From NCBI RefSeq assembly GCF_006538885.1, contig NZ_BJLY01000003.1:1-64000 (forward strand): DNA of 64,000 bases, written 5' to 3'. Positions within the stretch are counted from its first letter, which is position 1. The number at the start of each line of letters is the position of its first letter. Source of the DNA: Gluconobacter roseus NBRC 3990 (GTDB lineage: Bacteria > Pseudomonadota > Alphaproteobacteria > Acetobacterales > Acetobacteraceae). The translations under genes were made by a program, and so were the position numbers. The notes under the pieces are model-generated. The model was not told where the DNA came from, made no database searches, and was given only the letters and a program-made list of their open reading frames with translations. This document shows positions 9,182 to 18,618 of the stretch, one piece after another.

Positions 9182-10513
9182 ATGAGCATCGCCGCCCGCA
9201 TCGAACGCCTGCCCTTTACCCGCTTTCACTGGAAACTCCTGTTCCTCGGCGGTCTTGGCTACACGTTTGACGGTCTCGATTCCGCGATCGTGGCTTTTGC
9301 GCTCCCGATGCTGAAAAACCAGTGGCATCTGAGTGGTCCGGCGCTTGGGCTGCTCGGCAGCGCGACCTATCTAGGCTATGGGCTGGGTTCTCTGCTGGCT
9401 GGATGGTGGGGCGACCGTTCCGGACGGCGCCGGGTCATGATGAGTGCGCTGGCCATCTATGCCATCGGCTCCCTGCTTTCAGCCGGATCGGCCTCGTTTG
9501 CAGGATTTTTCTTCTGCCGCCTGTTATCCGGAATCGGCGCGGGTGCGGAAGCCACCATCATTGCGCCCTATCTCAGCGAATTCGTCGCTGCCCGTTATCG
9601 TGGCGCTTTCACAGCCGCCCTCACCGGTTTCTATTCCTTCGGCTATGTCACGGCGGCCGTTCTCGGCTTCGTGCTGGTTCCAGCTCTGGCTGATGGCTGG
9701 CGCTGGGCGCTGGCTCTGACGGGTTTTCCGGTCCTGATGCTTCTGTGGTGGCGCCGCGCCCTTCCTGAATCCCCCCGCTGGCTGGACGAACGGGGACGGA
9801 CCGCCGAAGCCTGCCGCATCGTTGGCGACATCGAGGAAAGCGCAGGCCTTGCCGTCGGCCTCACCACCACGACCGACCGTGGCGCGCCGAGCATCCGTCC
9901 GGTCCGGGATCTCTTCGCTCCCAATCTGCGCCGTTCCACCTTCATGAGCTGGGCCATGTGGCTGGCCATCACCTTCAGCTTCTACGCGTTCTTCACTTGG
10001 ATCCCGACCCTGATGATCGAGCGTGGCATGACCGTCACCCGCAGCTTCGGCTACGCCATTTCGATCTATTTTGCCCAGCTTCCGGGTTATGCCTGTTCCG
10101 CGTTGCTCACCGAGCGTTTGGGCCGACGGGCCACTGTCGCCCTTTTCATGGTCGCCGGGGCCATCAGCGCCATTGGCATGGCCGCCAGCCAGACCCCCGT
10201 GGAAGTTCTGATCTTCGGCATCCTGCTGTCGTTCTTCATGAACGGCACCTATGGCGGCATTTATGCCTACACACCCGAACTCTTTCCAACGTCCCTGCGC
10301 GCCCGCGGCATGGGTCTCGCCTCTGCCATCGCACGTCTGGGCGCCATCGCATCGCCCGTCCTGATCGGCTGGCTGTATCCGCTTGCCGGTTTCCCCGGCG
10401 TTTTCGGCCTCACGACCCTGATCCTGCTGTCAGGCGCCACTGTCACGCTCGTCTTCGGCCCCAGAACAGAAAAACGCCCGCTCGATGACGAGCAGGCGCT
10501 GGCACGGTCTTAA
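9182..10513 (+). CDS. MFS transporter (sugar/aromatic acid:H+ symporter type)
   Basis: A 443-residue inner-membrane transporter with about 12 hydrophobic segments. The loop between helices 2 and 3 carries the MFS motif GWWGDRSGRRRV (near residue 76), and helix 1 contains the DGLDSAIVAFALP segment common in the metabolite:H+ symporter family of niacin, aromatic acid and sugar acid carriers. The second half repeats the pattern with TERLGRRATV. The substrate cannot be told from sequence. It is divergent from rplY and convergent with the SDR gene (18-base gap), so it appears monocistronic. Confidence 0.85.
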   Translation: MSIAARIERLPFTRFHWKLLFLGGLGYTFDGLDSAIVAFALPMLKNQWHLSGPALGLLGSATYLGYGLGSLLAGWWGDRSGRRRVMMSALAIYAIGSLLSAGSASFAGFFFCRLLSGIGAGAEATIIAPYLSEFVAARYRGAFTAALTGFYSFGYVTAAVLGFVLVPALADGWRWALALTGFPVLMLLWWRRALPESPRWLDERGRTAEACRIVGDIEESAGLAVGLTTTTDRGAPSIRPVRDLFAPNLRRSTFMSWAMWLAITFSFYAFFTWIPTLMIERGMTVTRSFGYAISIYFAQLPGYACSALLTERLGRRATVALFMVAGAISAIGMAASQTPVEVLIFGILLSFFMNGTYGGIYAYTPELFPTSLRARGMGLASAIARLGAIASPVLIGWLYPLAGFPGVFGLTTLILLSGATVTLVFGPRTEKRPLDDEQALARS

Positions 10514-10531
10514 ACCCTTAGGCGCGAGCCT

Positions 10532-11407
10532 TCAGATCATCGGCACGCCGCCATTGACTGCCAGAAGCGCGCCCGTAGTGTAGCTGTTCATCGGATCGGC
10601 AAAATAAACATAGGCCCCCGCCAGCTCAGCCGGTTGTCCTGGACGGCCCAGCGGCACATCCGAGCCCAGATGCTCCTGCTCTTCCTCGGGCATGCCGGTT
10701 GCAATGAACGGCGTCCAGATCGGACCCGGCATCACGGCATTAACCCGGATTCCTCGCCCGGCGAGCTGCTGCGCCATGCTGGACGTGAAATTCGCAATCG
10801 CCGCCTTCGTCATGGAATACGGCACTAGCAGTTCCGGCGCTGTCTTCAGATTGACCGAAGACGTGTTGATGATAGAGGCGCCAGCCTGAAGATGCGGCAG
10901 AGCCGCCTTCGTCAGATGGAACAGCGCATCCGTATTCGTCGCGAAATGGCGCTTCCATTCGTCGTCGGAAATTTCTTCCAGCTTTGCGCGTGCCTTCTGG
11001 AAGGCTGCATTGTTCACCAGTACGTCAAGACGACCGAACGTCTCGACAGTCTTGCTGATCATCTCGCGGCAATGCGCCCCATCACGGATGTCTCCCGGCA
11101 GCAGCAAACAGTTCTGCCCCTCGGCCTTGATCTGTTCGCCGATATCGCGTGCATCATCCGCTTCCGTTTCCAGATACGAAATCGCGACATCCGCGCCTTC
11201 ACGGGCAAACGCCAGTGCGACCGCACGTCCAATTCCGGAATCACCACCGGTAATGAGTGCTGCAAGCCCCTCAAGTTTTCCCGAGCCCTTGTAGGTTTCC
11301 TCCCCGTAATCGGGTTTCGGATGCATCTTTTCCGAAAGGCCGGGGAATTTCTGCGTCTGCCCCCTGAAAGGCGGGCGCGGATACCGGGTGCGAGGATCAG
11401 CAGGCAT
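10532..11407 (-). CDS. SDR family oxidoreductase (YghA/YhdF-like)
   Basis: A 291-residue classical short-chain dehydrogenase of the group carrying an N-terminal extension with the PPF..Q..PG pattern. It has the cofactor motif TGGDSGIGRAVA at about residues 53-64, NNAAF near 137, a serine in INTSSVN, and the catalytic Tyr-x-x-x-Lys as YSMTK near 196. In this subgroup the enzymes are poorly characterised aldehyde or alcohol reductases, often stress-induced. It sits divergently beside the catalase gene (211 bases between starts), so shared stress regulation is possible but unproven. Confidence 0.85.
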   Translation of the reverse strand: MPADPRTRYPRPPFRGQTQKFPGLSEKMHPKPDYGEETYKGSGKLEGLAALITGGDSGIGRAVALAFAREGADVAISYLETEADDARDIGEQIKAEGQNCLLLPGDIRDGAHCREMISKTVETFGRLDVLVNNAAFQKARAKLEEISDDEWKRHFATNTDALFHLTKAALPHLQAGASIINTSSVNLKTAPELLVPYSMTKAAIANFTSSMAQQLAGRGIRVNAVMPGPIWTPFIATGMPEEEQEHLGSDVPLGRPGQPAELAGAYVYFADPMNSYTTGALLAVNGGVPMI

Positions 11408-11618
11408 GAAAAAGCTCCTCAGGTCGTCAAAGGACAGAGTCCAGCCTTAACGGTGCGTCTTCTTCCCCGGTTCAGAAATTTTCCCGGATTTATTTCCGGA
11501 ACATTTGCGTCCGGGCACACTTTCTATGGGCACGGCTTTCCAGCGGGAAAGACACTTCCTCACCAGACTTTCCGGCCATTTGCATGTCCGGAACCCAAAC
11601 GGCAGAGGCGCATTTCAG

Positions 11619-13724
11619 ATGAGCACGGAAAAACGCACGACCGTCACCATCGGTGACCAGACTTTCGAACGGGGCCCGCAGGGCGCTACCCATCAGGTGG
11701 CCAAAGGCGATACACCGACCCTGACCACCCAGCAGGGCGTGGCCGCCTCCGACGACCAGAACACCGAGAAGGCTGGTGCACGCGGTCCAGCACTTCTGGA
11801 AGACTTCCACTTCCGTGAGAAGATCTTTCATTTCGATCACGAGCGCATCCCTGAGCGTGTCGTCCATGCCCGTGGCTATGGTGCCCATGGCTTTTTCGAA
11901 CTGACGGATTCGCTGGCCGATTACACGACGGCCAGTGTGCTGGGCAAAATCGGCAAGCGCGTTCCCGCCTTCGTCCGCTTCTCGACCGTCGCCGGTGGTC
12001 GCGGCTCTTTCGACGTGGCCCGCGACGTGCGCGGTTTTGCCGTGAAGCTCTATACCGAAGAAGGAAACTGGGACCTTGTTGGCAACAACATTCCCGTTTT
12101 CTTCATCCAGGATGCCATCAAGTTCCCGGACATGGTCCATGCCGTAAAGGAAGAGCCCGACAGCGGCTTCCCGCAGGCCCAGTCCGCCCATGACAATTTC
12201 TGGGACTTTGCATCGCTCTCTCCCGAGACCGTCCACATGCTCATGTGGATCATGTCCGACCGCGCCATTCCGCGCTCCTTCCGCTTTATGGAAGGCTTCG
12301 GCGTTCACACGTTCCGCCTCGTCAATACCGAGGGCAAATCCACCTATGTGAAGTTCCACTGGAAGCCCAAGCAGGGTCTGCAGTCCGTTGTGTGGAACGA
12401 AGCCGTCAAGATCAACGGCGCCGATCCGGACTTCCATCGCCGCGACCTATGGGAATCTATCAATTCCGGCGACTTCCCGGAATGGGAACTCGGCGTGCAG
12501 CTCTTCGATGACGACTTCGCTGACAAATTCGATTTCGACATCCTGGACGCCACCAAGCTGATCCCGGAAGAACTCGTCCCCGTCCGTCGCATCGGTCGTC
12601 TGGTGCTGAACCGCACGGTGGACAACTTCTTCGCCGAAACCGAGCAGGTCGCGTTCTGTACCCAGAACGTTGTCCCCGGCATTGCCTTCACAAACGATCC
12701 ACTTCTGCAGGGCCGGAACTTCTCGTATCTGGATACCCAGACCAAGCGCCTCGGTGGTCCGAACTTCACGCATATCCCCATAAACGCGCCGAAATGCCCG
12801 TTCCACAACTTCCAGCAGGACGGCCATATGGCCATGCACAACCCGAAAGGTCGTGCAAACTATGAGCCCAACTCCTGGGGCATGGGACCGCGTGAAAACC
12901 CGCAGACCGGCTACAAGCCCTATGCCGAGGAAGTGAACGGCCGGAAGACCCGTGAGCGTGGCGAACTGTTTGCCGATCACTACAGTCAGGCCCGCCAGTT
13001 CTACACGAGCCAGACCCCGACCGAGCAGACGCATATCAAGAACGCCTTCGTCTTCGAACTCAGCAAGTGCCTCACACCGGCCATTCGTGCCCGCGTCGTC
13101 GCCCATCTGCTGAACGTCGATGAAAAGCTCGCCAAGGGCGTGGCTGAAGGTCTGCGTCTGGAAAAGATGCCGGTTCCTGCCCCGGCTGCCCGCACACCGC
13201 TGACGGATCTGCCGGCTTCGGACCCGCTCAGCATCCTCAAGAACGGCCCCAAAACTTTCAAGGGACGCAAGCTGGGTGTGCTCGTCACTGATGGCACGGA
13301 TGCGGACCTGCTCGCAGCCTTGATGAAAGCTGCGGAAGCCGAAGGCACGATCGTCGAACTGGTCGCTCCGGCGGTTGGTGGCGTGAAAACGACGGATGGC
13401 AAGCTCGTTCCGGCTGGTCAGAAGATCGTTGGCGCACCCTCGGTCCTGTATGATGCGGTTGTACTGCTCCCGTCCGCAGCAGGGGCAAAGCTCCTGACCG
13501 GCGAAGCCACCGCAAGGGATTTCGTGGCCGACGCCTTCGCCCATGCAAAGTTCATCGGTTACGGCCCGGACGCCAAGCCCCTTCTCGCCAAGGGTGGCAT
13601 CACGCCGGAAGACATGGATGACGGCATCATCCCGCTTGAGGCGCCCAGCGACCTCAAGACCTTCATCACCCTGTGCCGCAAACTGCGCTTCTGGGACCGG
13701 GAAGCCAGAACCCACGCTGTCTGA
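11619..13724 (+). CDS. katE: large-subunit heme catalase (HPII type)
   Basis: A 701-residue clade 2 catalase that decomposes hydrogen peroxide. The catalytic histidine is in [11 protein letters not shown] (His83), the distal asparagine region is [15 protein letters not shown], and the proximal heme tyrosine is in RNFSYLDTQ. After the catalase core the C-terminal part (about residues 545-690) has the flavodoxin/class I amidotransferase-like fold starting at [10 protein letters not shown], characteristic of large catalases. I use the ATG at 11619, behind AGAGG; in-frame upstream starts at 11505 (TTG) and 11526 exist. A strong terminator follows. The symbol is given by family resemblance. Confidence 0.93.
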   Translation: MSTEKRTTVTIGDQTFERGPQGATHQVAKGDTPTLTTQQGVAASDDQNTEKAGARGPALLEDFHFREKIFHFDHERIPERVVHARGYGAHGFFELTDSLADYTTASVLGKIGKRVPAFVRFSTVAGGRGSFDVARDVRGFAVKLYTEEGNWDLVGNNIPVFFIQDAIKFPDMVHAVKEEPDSGFPQAQSAHDNFWDFASLSPETVHMLMWIMSDRAIPRSFRFMEGFGVHTFRLVNTEGKSTYVKFHWKPKQGLQSVVWNEAVKINGADPDFHRRDLWESINSGDFPEWELGVQLFDDDFADKFDFDILDATKLIPEELVPVRRIGRLVLNRTVDNFFAETEQVAFCTQNVVPGIAFTNDPLLQGRNFSYLDTQTKRLGGPNFTHIPINAPKCPFHNFQQDGHMAMHNPKGRANYEPNSWGMGPRENPQTGYKPYAEEVNGRKTRERGELFADHYSQARQFYTSQTPTEQTHIKNAFVFELSKCLTPAIRARVVAHLLNVDEKLAKGVAEGLRLEKMPVPAPAARTPLTDLPASDPLSILKNGPKTFKGRKLGVLVTDGTDADLLAALMKAAEAEGTIVELVAPAVGGVKTTDGKLVPAGQKIVGAPSVLYDAVVLLPSAAGAKLLTGEATARDFVADAFAHAKFIGYGPDAKPLLAKGGITPEDMDDGIIPLEAPSDLKTFITLCRKLRFWDREARTHAV

Positions 13725-13734
13725 GACAGAACAG

Positions 13735-13763
13735 GGGCCGGAGACATTCTCCGGCCCTTTTTT
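13735..13763 (+). terminator. rho-independent terminator after catalase
   Basis: GGGCCGGAGA (13735-13744) and TCTCCGGCCC (13748-13757) form a perfect 10-bp stem with a three-base loop, directly followed by six T residues, 10 bases after the catalase stop. Confidence 0.93.
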
Positions 13764-13841
13764 GTATCTGCCCCTCCCCACGCCATATTCCGAACGGAAT
13801 CATGCCTGACTTCCATTACAGAAGCGTTCCGCTTTTGCAGG

Positions 13842-15017
13842 ATGGGATTCAGGATGCAGACAACATCAGGCGCACAGCGCAATCCGGGGATCGACCTGCT
13901 CAGAGGATTATCCATTATCCTCGTCGTCATCCATCACCTCGCCCTGCGCATCCCCCTGATGCAGACCGGCCTCTCGGCCGTTTTTCCCACCATGCTGCTG
14001 AAAGCCCTGAACTGGGATGGCGGCAAAGGCGTGAAGATCTTCTTCGTCATTTCAGGCTTCCTGATCACCGATCACACACTACGACGATGGGGCAGTCTGG
14101 GCGGCATCAACGCCATCGCCTTCTCAATGCGCCGGGCCTGCCGCATCCTGCCATGCCTGCTGGTCCTGCTCGGGATTCTGGCCGTTCTCAACCTCGCAGG
14201 CGCGCCTGATTTCCTTTTCTATCACAACAGCCAGACCCTGCCCGGCGCCATCTTCGCAGCGCTGTTCATGCATCTGAACCTCTACGAAGCCCGGACGAAC
14301 TATCTTCCCCCCAACTGGGATGTGCTGTGGTCCCTCTCGGTCGAGGAACTGTTCTACGCGGCCTTCCCGATCCTCTGCCTGCTGGGCGGACGCGTTCCCA
14401 AACTGCCCGGCCTCGTTTTCGCGCTGCTTGCCCTGTCCAGCCCTTTCGCGGAATGGCAGATCCGGAATGCATCGGACATCTGGCAGGATGAAGCCTACGG
14501 ACCTGGCATTTCCGCCATCGCCATGGGCGTCTGCGCAGCCCTTCTGGCGCACCGGATGACCCCACCCCTCTTTGCAAGACTCACACCGTGGCTCGGCTGG
14601 GCCGGAAGTCTCGGCGTCGGTCTCTATCTGATCGACGGCCATGTCGTATGGCTGACCCTCGGCTACGCAACACCGCTGTTCTTAACAGCCTCATGCGCTG
14701 CCCTGCTTCTCGCTTTCTACAACGGATGGGGCAAGGCAACCGGAAGCCGGTTTCTGGCATGGCCCCGCCAGTGGGGCCGGCTGAGCTATGAAATCTATCT
14801 CAGCCACATGTTCGTCGTCATACCGATGGTCCATCTGTTCAGAGCCACCGGAGAAAACTGGACGTTCGGCTGGGTATGGTTCATCCTAACCCTTGGCCTG
14901 TCCTTCTGCCTCGGTGCCCTCGTGGACCGCTTTCTCTCACGCCCCGCCGATCGCTGGCTGCTCGAAAAATCCGGCCTGCGCCGTCCTCAGCCCAGCGGAC
15001 GGATCGCTGAGATCTGA
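13842..15017 (+). CDS. acyltransferase family 3 membrane protein
   Basis: A 391-residue polytopic protein of the acyltransferase 3 family (OafA/NodX type), which transfer acetyl or other acyl groups to cell-surface sugars. The signature GIDLLRGLSIILVVIHH near residues 17-33 places the active-site histidine at the end of helix 1, and FFVISGFLITDHTL is the second family block. About ten hydrophobic helices follow. The gene may start at 13842 or at the second ATG at 13854, which has AGG close before it. It converges on pgeF with a 31-base tail overlap. Likely decorates lipopolysaccharide or exopolysaccharide; target unknown. Confidence 0.85.
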   Translation: MGFRMQTTSGAQRNPGIDLLRGLSIILVVIHHLALRIPLMQTGLSAVFPTMLLKALNWDGGKGVKIFFVISGFLITDHTLRRWGSLGGINAIAFSMRRACRILPCLLVLLGILAVLNLAGAPDFLFYHNSQTLPGAIFAALFMHLNLYEARTNYLPPNWDVLWSLSVEELFYAAFPILCLLGGRVPKLPGLVFALLALSSPFAEWQIRNASDIWQDEAYGPGISAIAMGVCAALLAHRMTPPLFARLTPWLGWAGSLGVGLYLIDGHVVWLTLGYATPLFLTASCAALLLAFYNGWGKATGSRFLAWPRQWGRLSYEIYLSHMFVVIPMVHLFRATGENWTFGWVWFILTLGLSFCLGALVDRFLSRPADRWLLEKSGLRRPQPSGRIAEI

Positions 15018-15754
15018 TGACCAATATGCCCACCACCCGCGAGCGTCCGCCGCCGATGGCTGAAAAACCGAGGGTCCGTCAGCGTATCCACACCAAGGAT
15101 CTGCACGGTCCGAACCCCAGCCTGCTCCAGGCGGAAGCCGCAATAACCCGGCAGATCAAACAGGAAATGTCCCTCACGCGGCGCTGAACGAAAGAAATTC
15201 TCACCCGCTGCGCTCTGAGCCAGAACAGCATCCCGCATATCCGGACCGACTTCATAGCTCTCTGGCGCAATGCACGGCCCGACAACAGCACTGATCCCCG
15301 TAGCCCCCAGCGTCACCATCTGCGCAACTACGGATTCCAGAATTCCACCTACAGCTCCGCGCCAACCCGCATGGGCCGCCCCGACAATCCGTCCGTCCTC
15401 GGACGACAGCAGCACAGGCCCGCAATCCGCCGTAATGACCCCCACACCGATCTCCGGCCGGTCCGTCACCAAGGCATCACCCGCCTGCCCGGTTCCAGCC
15501 ACCCAGAGCGGCGTTTCAGCCGTCACAGGCACGGTGATATCACTATGCGTCTGTTTCAGACCCAGCAGATGATCCGGCGCCACCCCGATCGCCTGCGCCA
15601 CCCGCGCCCGGTTCTCCGCCACATTCGCCGGATCGTCCTGCGAGGACAGCGAACAGTTCAGGCTGTCATAGGGCGCTGGCGAGACGCCCCCGAGCCGGGT
15701 GAAGAATCCATGCGGAACCTTGAGAACCGATCCTGTCAGCACGGCCTCAGACAT
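14987..15754 (-). CDS. pgeF: peptidoglycan editing factor PgeF (laccase-domain, multicopper-oxidase-like name in older annotation)
   Basis: A 255-residue YfiH family protein. Members remove L-Ser misincorporated into peptidoglycan precursors in E. coli, and related proteins have purine nucleoside activity. The metal-site motifs are present: ITADCGPVLL, GAAHAGWRG and VGPCIAPESYEVG. The start at the ATG 15754 overlaps the lgt stop by 8 bases; the longer open frame lies inside lgt and was not used. The lgt-pgeF order is common in alphaproteobacteria. Confidence 0.92.
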   Translation of the reverse strand: MSEAVLTGSVLKVPHGFFTRLGGVSPAPYDSLNCSLSSQDDPANVAENRARVAQAIGVAPDHLLGLKQTHSDITVPVTAETPLWVAGTGQAGDALVTDRPEIGVGVITADCGPVLLSSEDGRIVGAAHAGWRGAVGGILESVVAQMVTLGATGISAVVGPCIAPESYEVGPDMRDAVLAQSAAGENFFRSAPREGHFLFDLPGYCGFRLEQAGVRTVQILGVDTLTDPRFFSHRRRTLAGGGHIGHQISAIRPLG

Positions 15755-16568
15755 GCGCCGACACCTGAGCCGGACGACGCATCGCGTAAACCATGAGTCC
15801 CATCCCCGCGAGCGCCATCGGAATACACAGCAACTGCCCCATCGTCGTCCCACCCGAGAGGAACCCGATATTCGCATCCGGCTGACGGAAGAACTCGCAG
15901 AAACTCCGGGCACAGGCATAGCCGAACAGGAACAGCCCCGACAGAAACCCGAACCGCTCTCGAACCTGCGGACGGCTGGCCGCAAACAGCATCACGCACA
16001 GAAGCAGGACACCTTCGGTCAGGGCCTCGTAAAGCTCGGAAGGATGCCGCGGAATCGGCCCACCCGTCGGGAAAATCATTGCCCAGGGCAGATCCGGAGA
16101 CGCCGGACGCCCCCACAGCTCACCGTTCACGAAATTCGCACAGCGCCCCAGGCCAAGCCCGATCGGCACAACCGGCACGATGCGGTCTGCAAACGCCAGA
16201 AAGCTGAGCCGCGTCTTCCAGCTGAAATAGGCCAGCGCCAGAATGACGCCCAACGCCCCGCCATGGAACGACATCCCACCATCCCAGGTCTTGAAGATCT
16301 CCAGCGGGTGCGACAGGTAATCCATCGGCCGGTAAAACAGCACATAGCCCAGCCGTCCCCCCAGCAGCACGCCGAGAATGGCATAGAACAGGAAGTCATC
16401 CACCTGCTCGTTCGTCGCCACTTCCGGCGCCAGACGGTTCAGCCGCCGCGCAATCGGCAGCGCGATGATGAACGACACCATATAGGCAAGCGCATACCAG
16501 CGCACCGCCAGCGGACCGATATGGAAGGCAACCGGGTCAAAATCCGGAAAGATCAGGGGATGGCTCAA
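15747..16568 (-). CDS. lgt: prolipoprotein diacylglyceryl transferase Lgt
   Basis: A 273-residue inner-membrane enzyme that moves diacylglycerol from phosphatidylglycerol to the lipobox cysteine of prolipoproteins. The Lgt signature GRCANFVNGELWGRP (near residues 142-156), with its essential arginine and asparagine, is present, as are RWYALAYM near residue 24 and the HPSELYEA block. About seven transmembrane segments are predictable. It lies 11 bases after hldD ends and overlaps pgeF. One likely client is the DUF333 lipoprotein at 60598-60879. Confidence 0.95.
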   Translation of the reverse strand: MSHPLIFPDFDPVAFHIGPLAVRWYALAYMVSFIIALPIARRLNRLAPEVATNEQVDDFLFYAILGVLLGGRLGYVLFYRPMDYLSHPLEIFKTWDGGMSFHGGALGVILALAYFSWKTRLSFLAFADRIVPVVPIGLGLGRCANFVNGELWGRPASPDLPWAMIFPTGGPIPRHPSELYEALTEGVLLLCVMLFAASRPQVRERFGFLSGLFLFGYACARSFCEFFRQPDANIGFLSGGTTMGQLLCIPMALAGMGLMVYAMRRPAQVSAHV

Positions 16569-16579
16569 GGAATCGGTTC

Positions 16580-17560
16580 TCAGAGATTGGGGTGAGGCTG
16601 GGAAAGATACTCGCGCACATACTGCCCGATACCGCCTTCAAGAGACGTAAACGGCGCATCATATCCCGCAGCGCGAAGGCGGCTCATATCCGCACAGGTG
16701 AAGGACTGGTACTGCCCGCGCAGTTTCTCGGGCATGTCCACGAACTCCACATCCCGCGCCCGCTTCGCCGCGTCGCAGACCGCATGCGCGAGATCGAGAT
16801 AGCTCCGTGCCACGCCGGTTCCGCAGTTGAACAGACCGCTGACCTCCGGATGGTCGAACAGCCACAGCATGACGTTCACCACATCCCCGACCCAGATGAA
16901 GTCCCGCTTCTGCTGCCCGTCAGCCAGACCAGGCACATCCGAGCGGAACAGCTTTGCGGCATGGCCCTGCACGACCTCGTCATACTTGACCTTCACCACA
17001 GAGATCATCGATCCCTTGTGATACTCGTTCGGCCCGTAGACGTTGAAGAACTTGAGCCCGGCCCATTGCGGGGGCACTGGCGCACCGGCTTCGATTTCCC
17101 GCTTCACCCACAGATCAAAGGCCTGCTTGGACCAGCCATACAGGTTCAGCGGTCGCAGCCCGTCGATATTCTCCAGCCCGTCACGAAACATCTCCGGCCG
17201 GTCCGCGGCGCCATAGGTCGCGGCAGAGGAGGCGTAAATCATCCGCACGCCCCGTGCCGCACACCAGCGCCACAGCTTCTGCGACAGGTCCACATTGCTC
17301 GACCAGACCAGATCGCCATCCCGCGCTGTGGTGGCGCTGATCGCCCCCATGTGGAACACAGCTTCGACATCCGGCTCCGACGCGAGGAAACCCTCAAGCG
17401 CGTCAGGCGTGATGATGCGATCCGGCGCATGGGACGCCAGATTCCGCCACTTCACCCCGTCCCTGAGCCGGTCGACCACAACCGTCCGCAGGCCCCGGCG
17501 ACGCAGGGCTGCATGAAGGCACGAACCAATGAATCCGGCCCCGCCGGTGACGATAATCAT
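16580..17560 (-). CDS. hldD: ADP-L-glycero-D-manno-heptose 6-epimerase HldD
   Basis: A 326-residue SDR epimerase making the heptose donor for the lipopolysaccharide inner core. Seen are TGGAGFIG at residues 5-12, ASSAATYG, the catalytic YGWSK (Tyr and Lys) and the HldD-specific FFNVYGPNEYHKGSM block. The ATG at 17560 is chosen because the Rossmann fold starts there and AGGAAGG precedes it, although very close; a longer frame runs antisense through ubiK. It heads the minus-strand hldD-lgt-pgeF run. Presence of the gene implies a heptose-containing core. Confidence 0.94.
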   Translation of the reverse strand: MIIVTGGAGFIGSCLHAALRRRGLRTVVVDRLRDGVKWRNLASHAPDRIITPDALEGFLASEPDVEAVFHMGAISATTARDGDLVWSSNVDLSQKLWRWCAARGVRMIYASSAATYGAADRPEMFRDGLENIDGLRPLNLYGWSKQAFDLWVKREIEAGAPVPPQWAGLKFFNVYGPNEYHKGSMISVVKVKYDEVVQGHAAKLFRSDVPGLADGQQKRDFIWVGDVVNVMLWLFDHPEVSGLFNCGTGVARSYLDLAHAVCDAAKRARDVEFVDMPEKLRGQYQSFTCADMSRLRAAGYDAPFTSLEGGIGQYVREYLSQPHPNL

Positions 17561-17641
17561 CCTTCCTGTATAGTCTGCCCCCGATAACGATCCAAGCGAC
17601 GCGCCCGACATGACACGCCGCAGAACAGCAGGAACTTCATC

Positions 17642-17932
17642 ATGGCTGACAGACCCCGCTTTTTCGACGACCTTGCAGGCCTTGCCGGCAACGCCTTTTC
17701 CGCAGTGACCGGCGCCCGCGAAGAGCTTCATGCCATCGTCCGCACCCGCGTGGACGAGATTCTCAACAGCCTCGACCTCGTCCGCCGTGACGAATTCGAC
17801 GCCGTGCAGGAAATGGCCACCCGTGCCCGCATGGCACAGGACGCCACCGAACAGCGTCTGGCCGAAATCGAATCGCGTCTCTCCGCTGTCGAGGAACTCG
17901 CAACCGAAGAAAAAGGCGGTCCGCAGGGCTGA
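17642..17932 (+). CDS. ubiK: ubiquinone biosynthesis accessory factor UbiK
   Basis: A 96-residue BMFP/DUF526 protein. The family forms coiled-coil trimers, binds membranes and supports the aerobic ubiquinone synthesis complex (UbiK with UbiJ in E. coli). The sequence shows an amphipathic N-terminal helix (FFDDLAGLAGNAF) and a C-terminal heptad-rich coiled coil with VRRDEFDAVQEMATRAR and RLAEIESRLSAVEE. The length is typical. Divergent from hldD. A COQ9-like gene lies 1.6 kb downstream on the same strand, supporting a quinone role. Confidence 0.88.
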   Translation: MADRPRFFDDLAGLAGNAFSAVTGAREELHAIVRTRVDEILNSLDLVRRDEFDAVQEMATRARMAQDATEQRLAEIESRLSAVEELATEEKGGPQG

Positions 17933-18051
17933 TCTGCAACAGTCAAAGGCCCGGTGTGGATTTTGCAAAGCGTAACGCTTGCACACGGGGCAAAGGGTCC
18001 ATAACGTGATTGATGCCGGGAGCGGATTTTCCACTTCCGGCCGCAGACATC

Positions 18052-18090
18052 TGGAGCGCCGCACCGGCGCCAGGCCGGTGCCAGGCTCCA
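18052..18090 (+). promoter_or_regulatory. large two-tier hairpin upstream of the YbjN gene
   Basis: TGGAGC (18052-18057) pairs with GCTCCA (18085-18090) and, inside, CACCGGC (18062-18068) pairs with GCCGGTG (18074-18080). The two stems are separated by a symmetric four-base internal loop. It ends 19 bases before the start codon at 18110 and has no T run, so an RNA leader element is more likely than a terminator. Confidence 0.45.
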
Positions 18091-18109
18091 CGGCCTTGGG
18101 AGACCCGCC

Positions 18110-18616
18110 ATGCCTGCCCTGAGCACCTCACTCACCACGGAAACAGAATCCCATCCGCTCGACCTGATGGAACAGGTCATGGGCCTCTATGAATGGGAGT
18201 TCGAACGTCTCGGCCCGTCCGAAATGGCCGCCCAGGCCCCCGGACAGTGGTGCGACTATTCGCTGTATTTCACATGGTCCGACGAACTCTCGGCCCTGCA
18301 TCTCAACTGCATCCTGGACCTGCGCTCGCCTGCCAAGCGCCGTCCGGCCATTCATGAACTCGTTTCCCTGGCCAATAACCGCCTCTGGATCGGCCATTTC
18401 GCCGTCGATCCCGACACCGGCACCCCCTCTTACCGACATACGCTGCTGATGCGTGGCGTGCAGACCCTTCCCGGCGAAAGCATGGAAGACCTCGTGGACA
18501 TTGCCATGTCCGAATGCGAGCGGTTCTATCCGGCGTTCCAGTTTGCACTCTGGGGCGGGAAATCGCCACAGGACGCCATAGACGCCGCCATGCTCGACTG
18601 CGCAGGAGACGCCTGA
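18110..18616 (+). CDS. YbjN domain-containing protein
   Basis: A 168-residue cytoplasmic protein matching the YbjN/type III chaperone-like family of alphaproteobacteria: PLDLMEQVMGLYEWEFERLG at the start (about residues 19-38, conserved helix), a central beta-sheet with SLYFTWSDELSALHLNC, and the NRLWIGHFAVD segment. In E. coli YbjN affects motility and stress phenotypes, but its mechanism is not known. It lies three bases before proC, so the two are probably translated from one message. A GC-rich hairpin precedes the gene. Confidence 0.85.
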   Translation: MPALSTSLTTETESHPLDLMEQVMGLYEWEFERLGPSEMAAQAPGQWCDYSLYFTWSDELSALHLNCILDLRSPAKRRPAIHELVSLANNRLWIGHFAVDPDTGTPSYRHTLLMRGVQTLPGESMEDLVDIAMSECERFYPAFQFALWGGKSPQDAIDAAMLDCAGDA

Positions 18617-18618
18617 CC

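Noticed and set aside
11505-11618. Upstream extension of the catalase frame from TTG
   Set aside because: The 38 extra codons have no similarity to catalase N-termini and the ATG at 11619 has its own ribosome-binding site.
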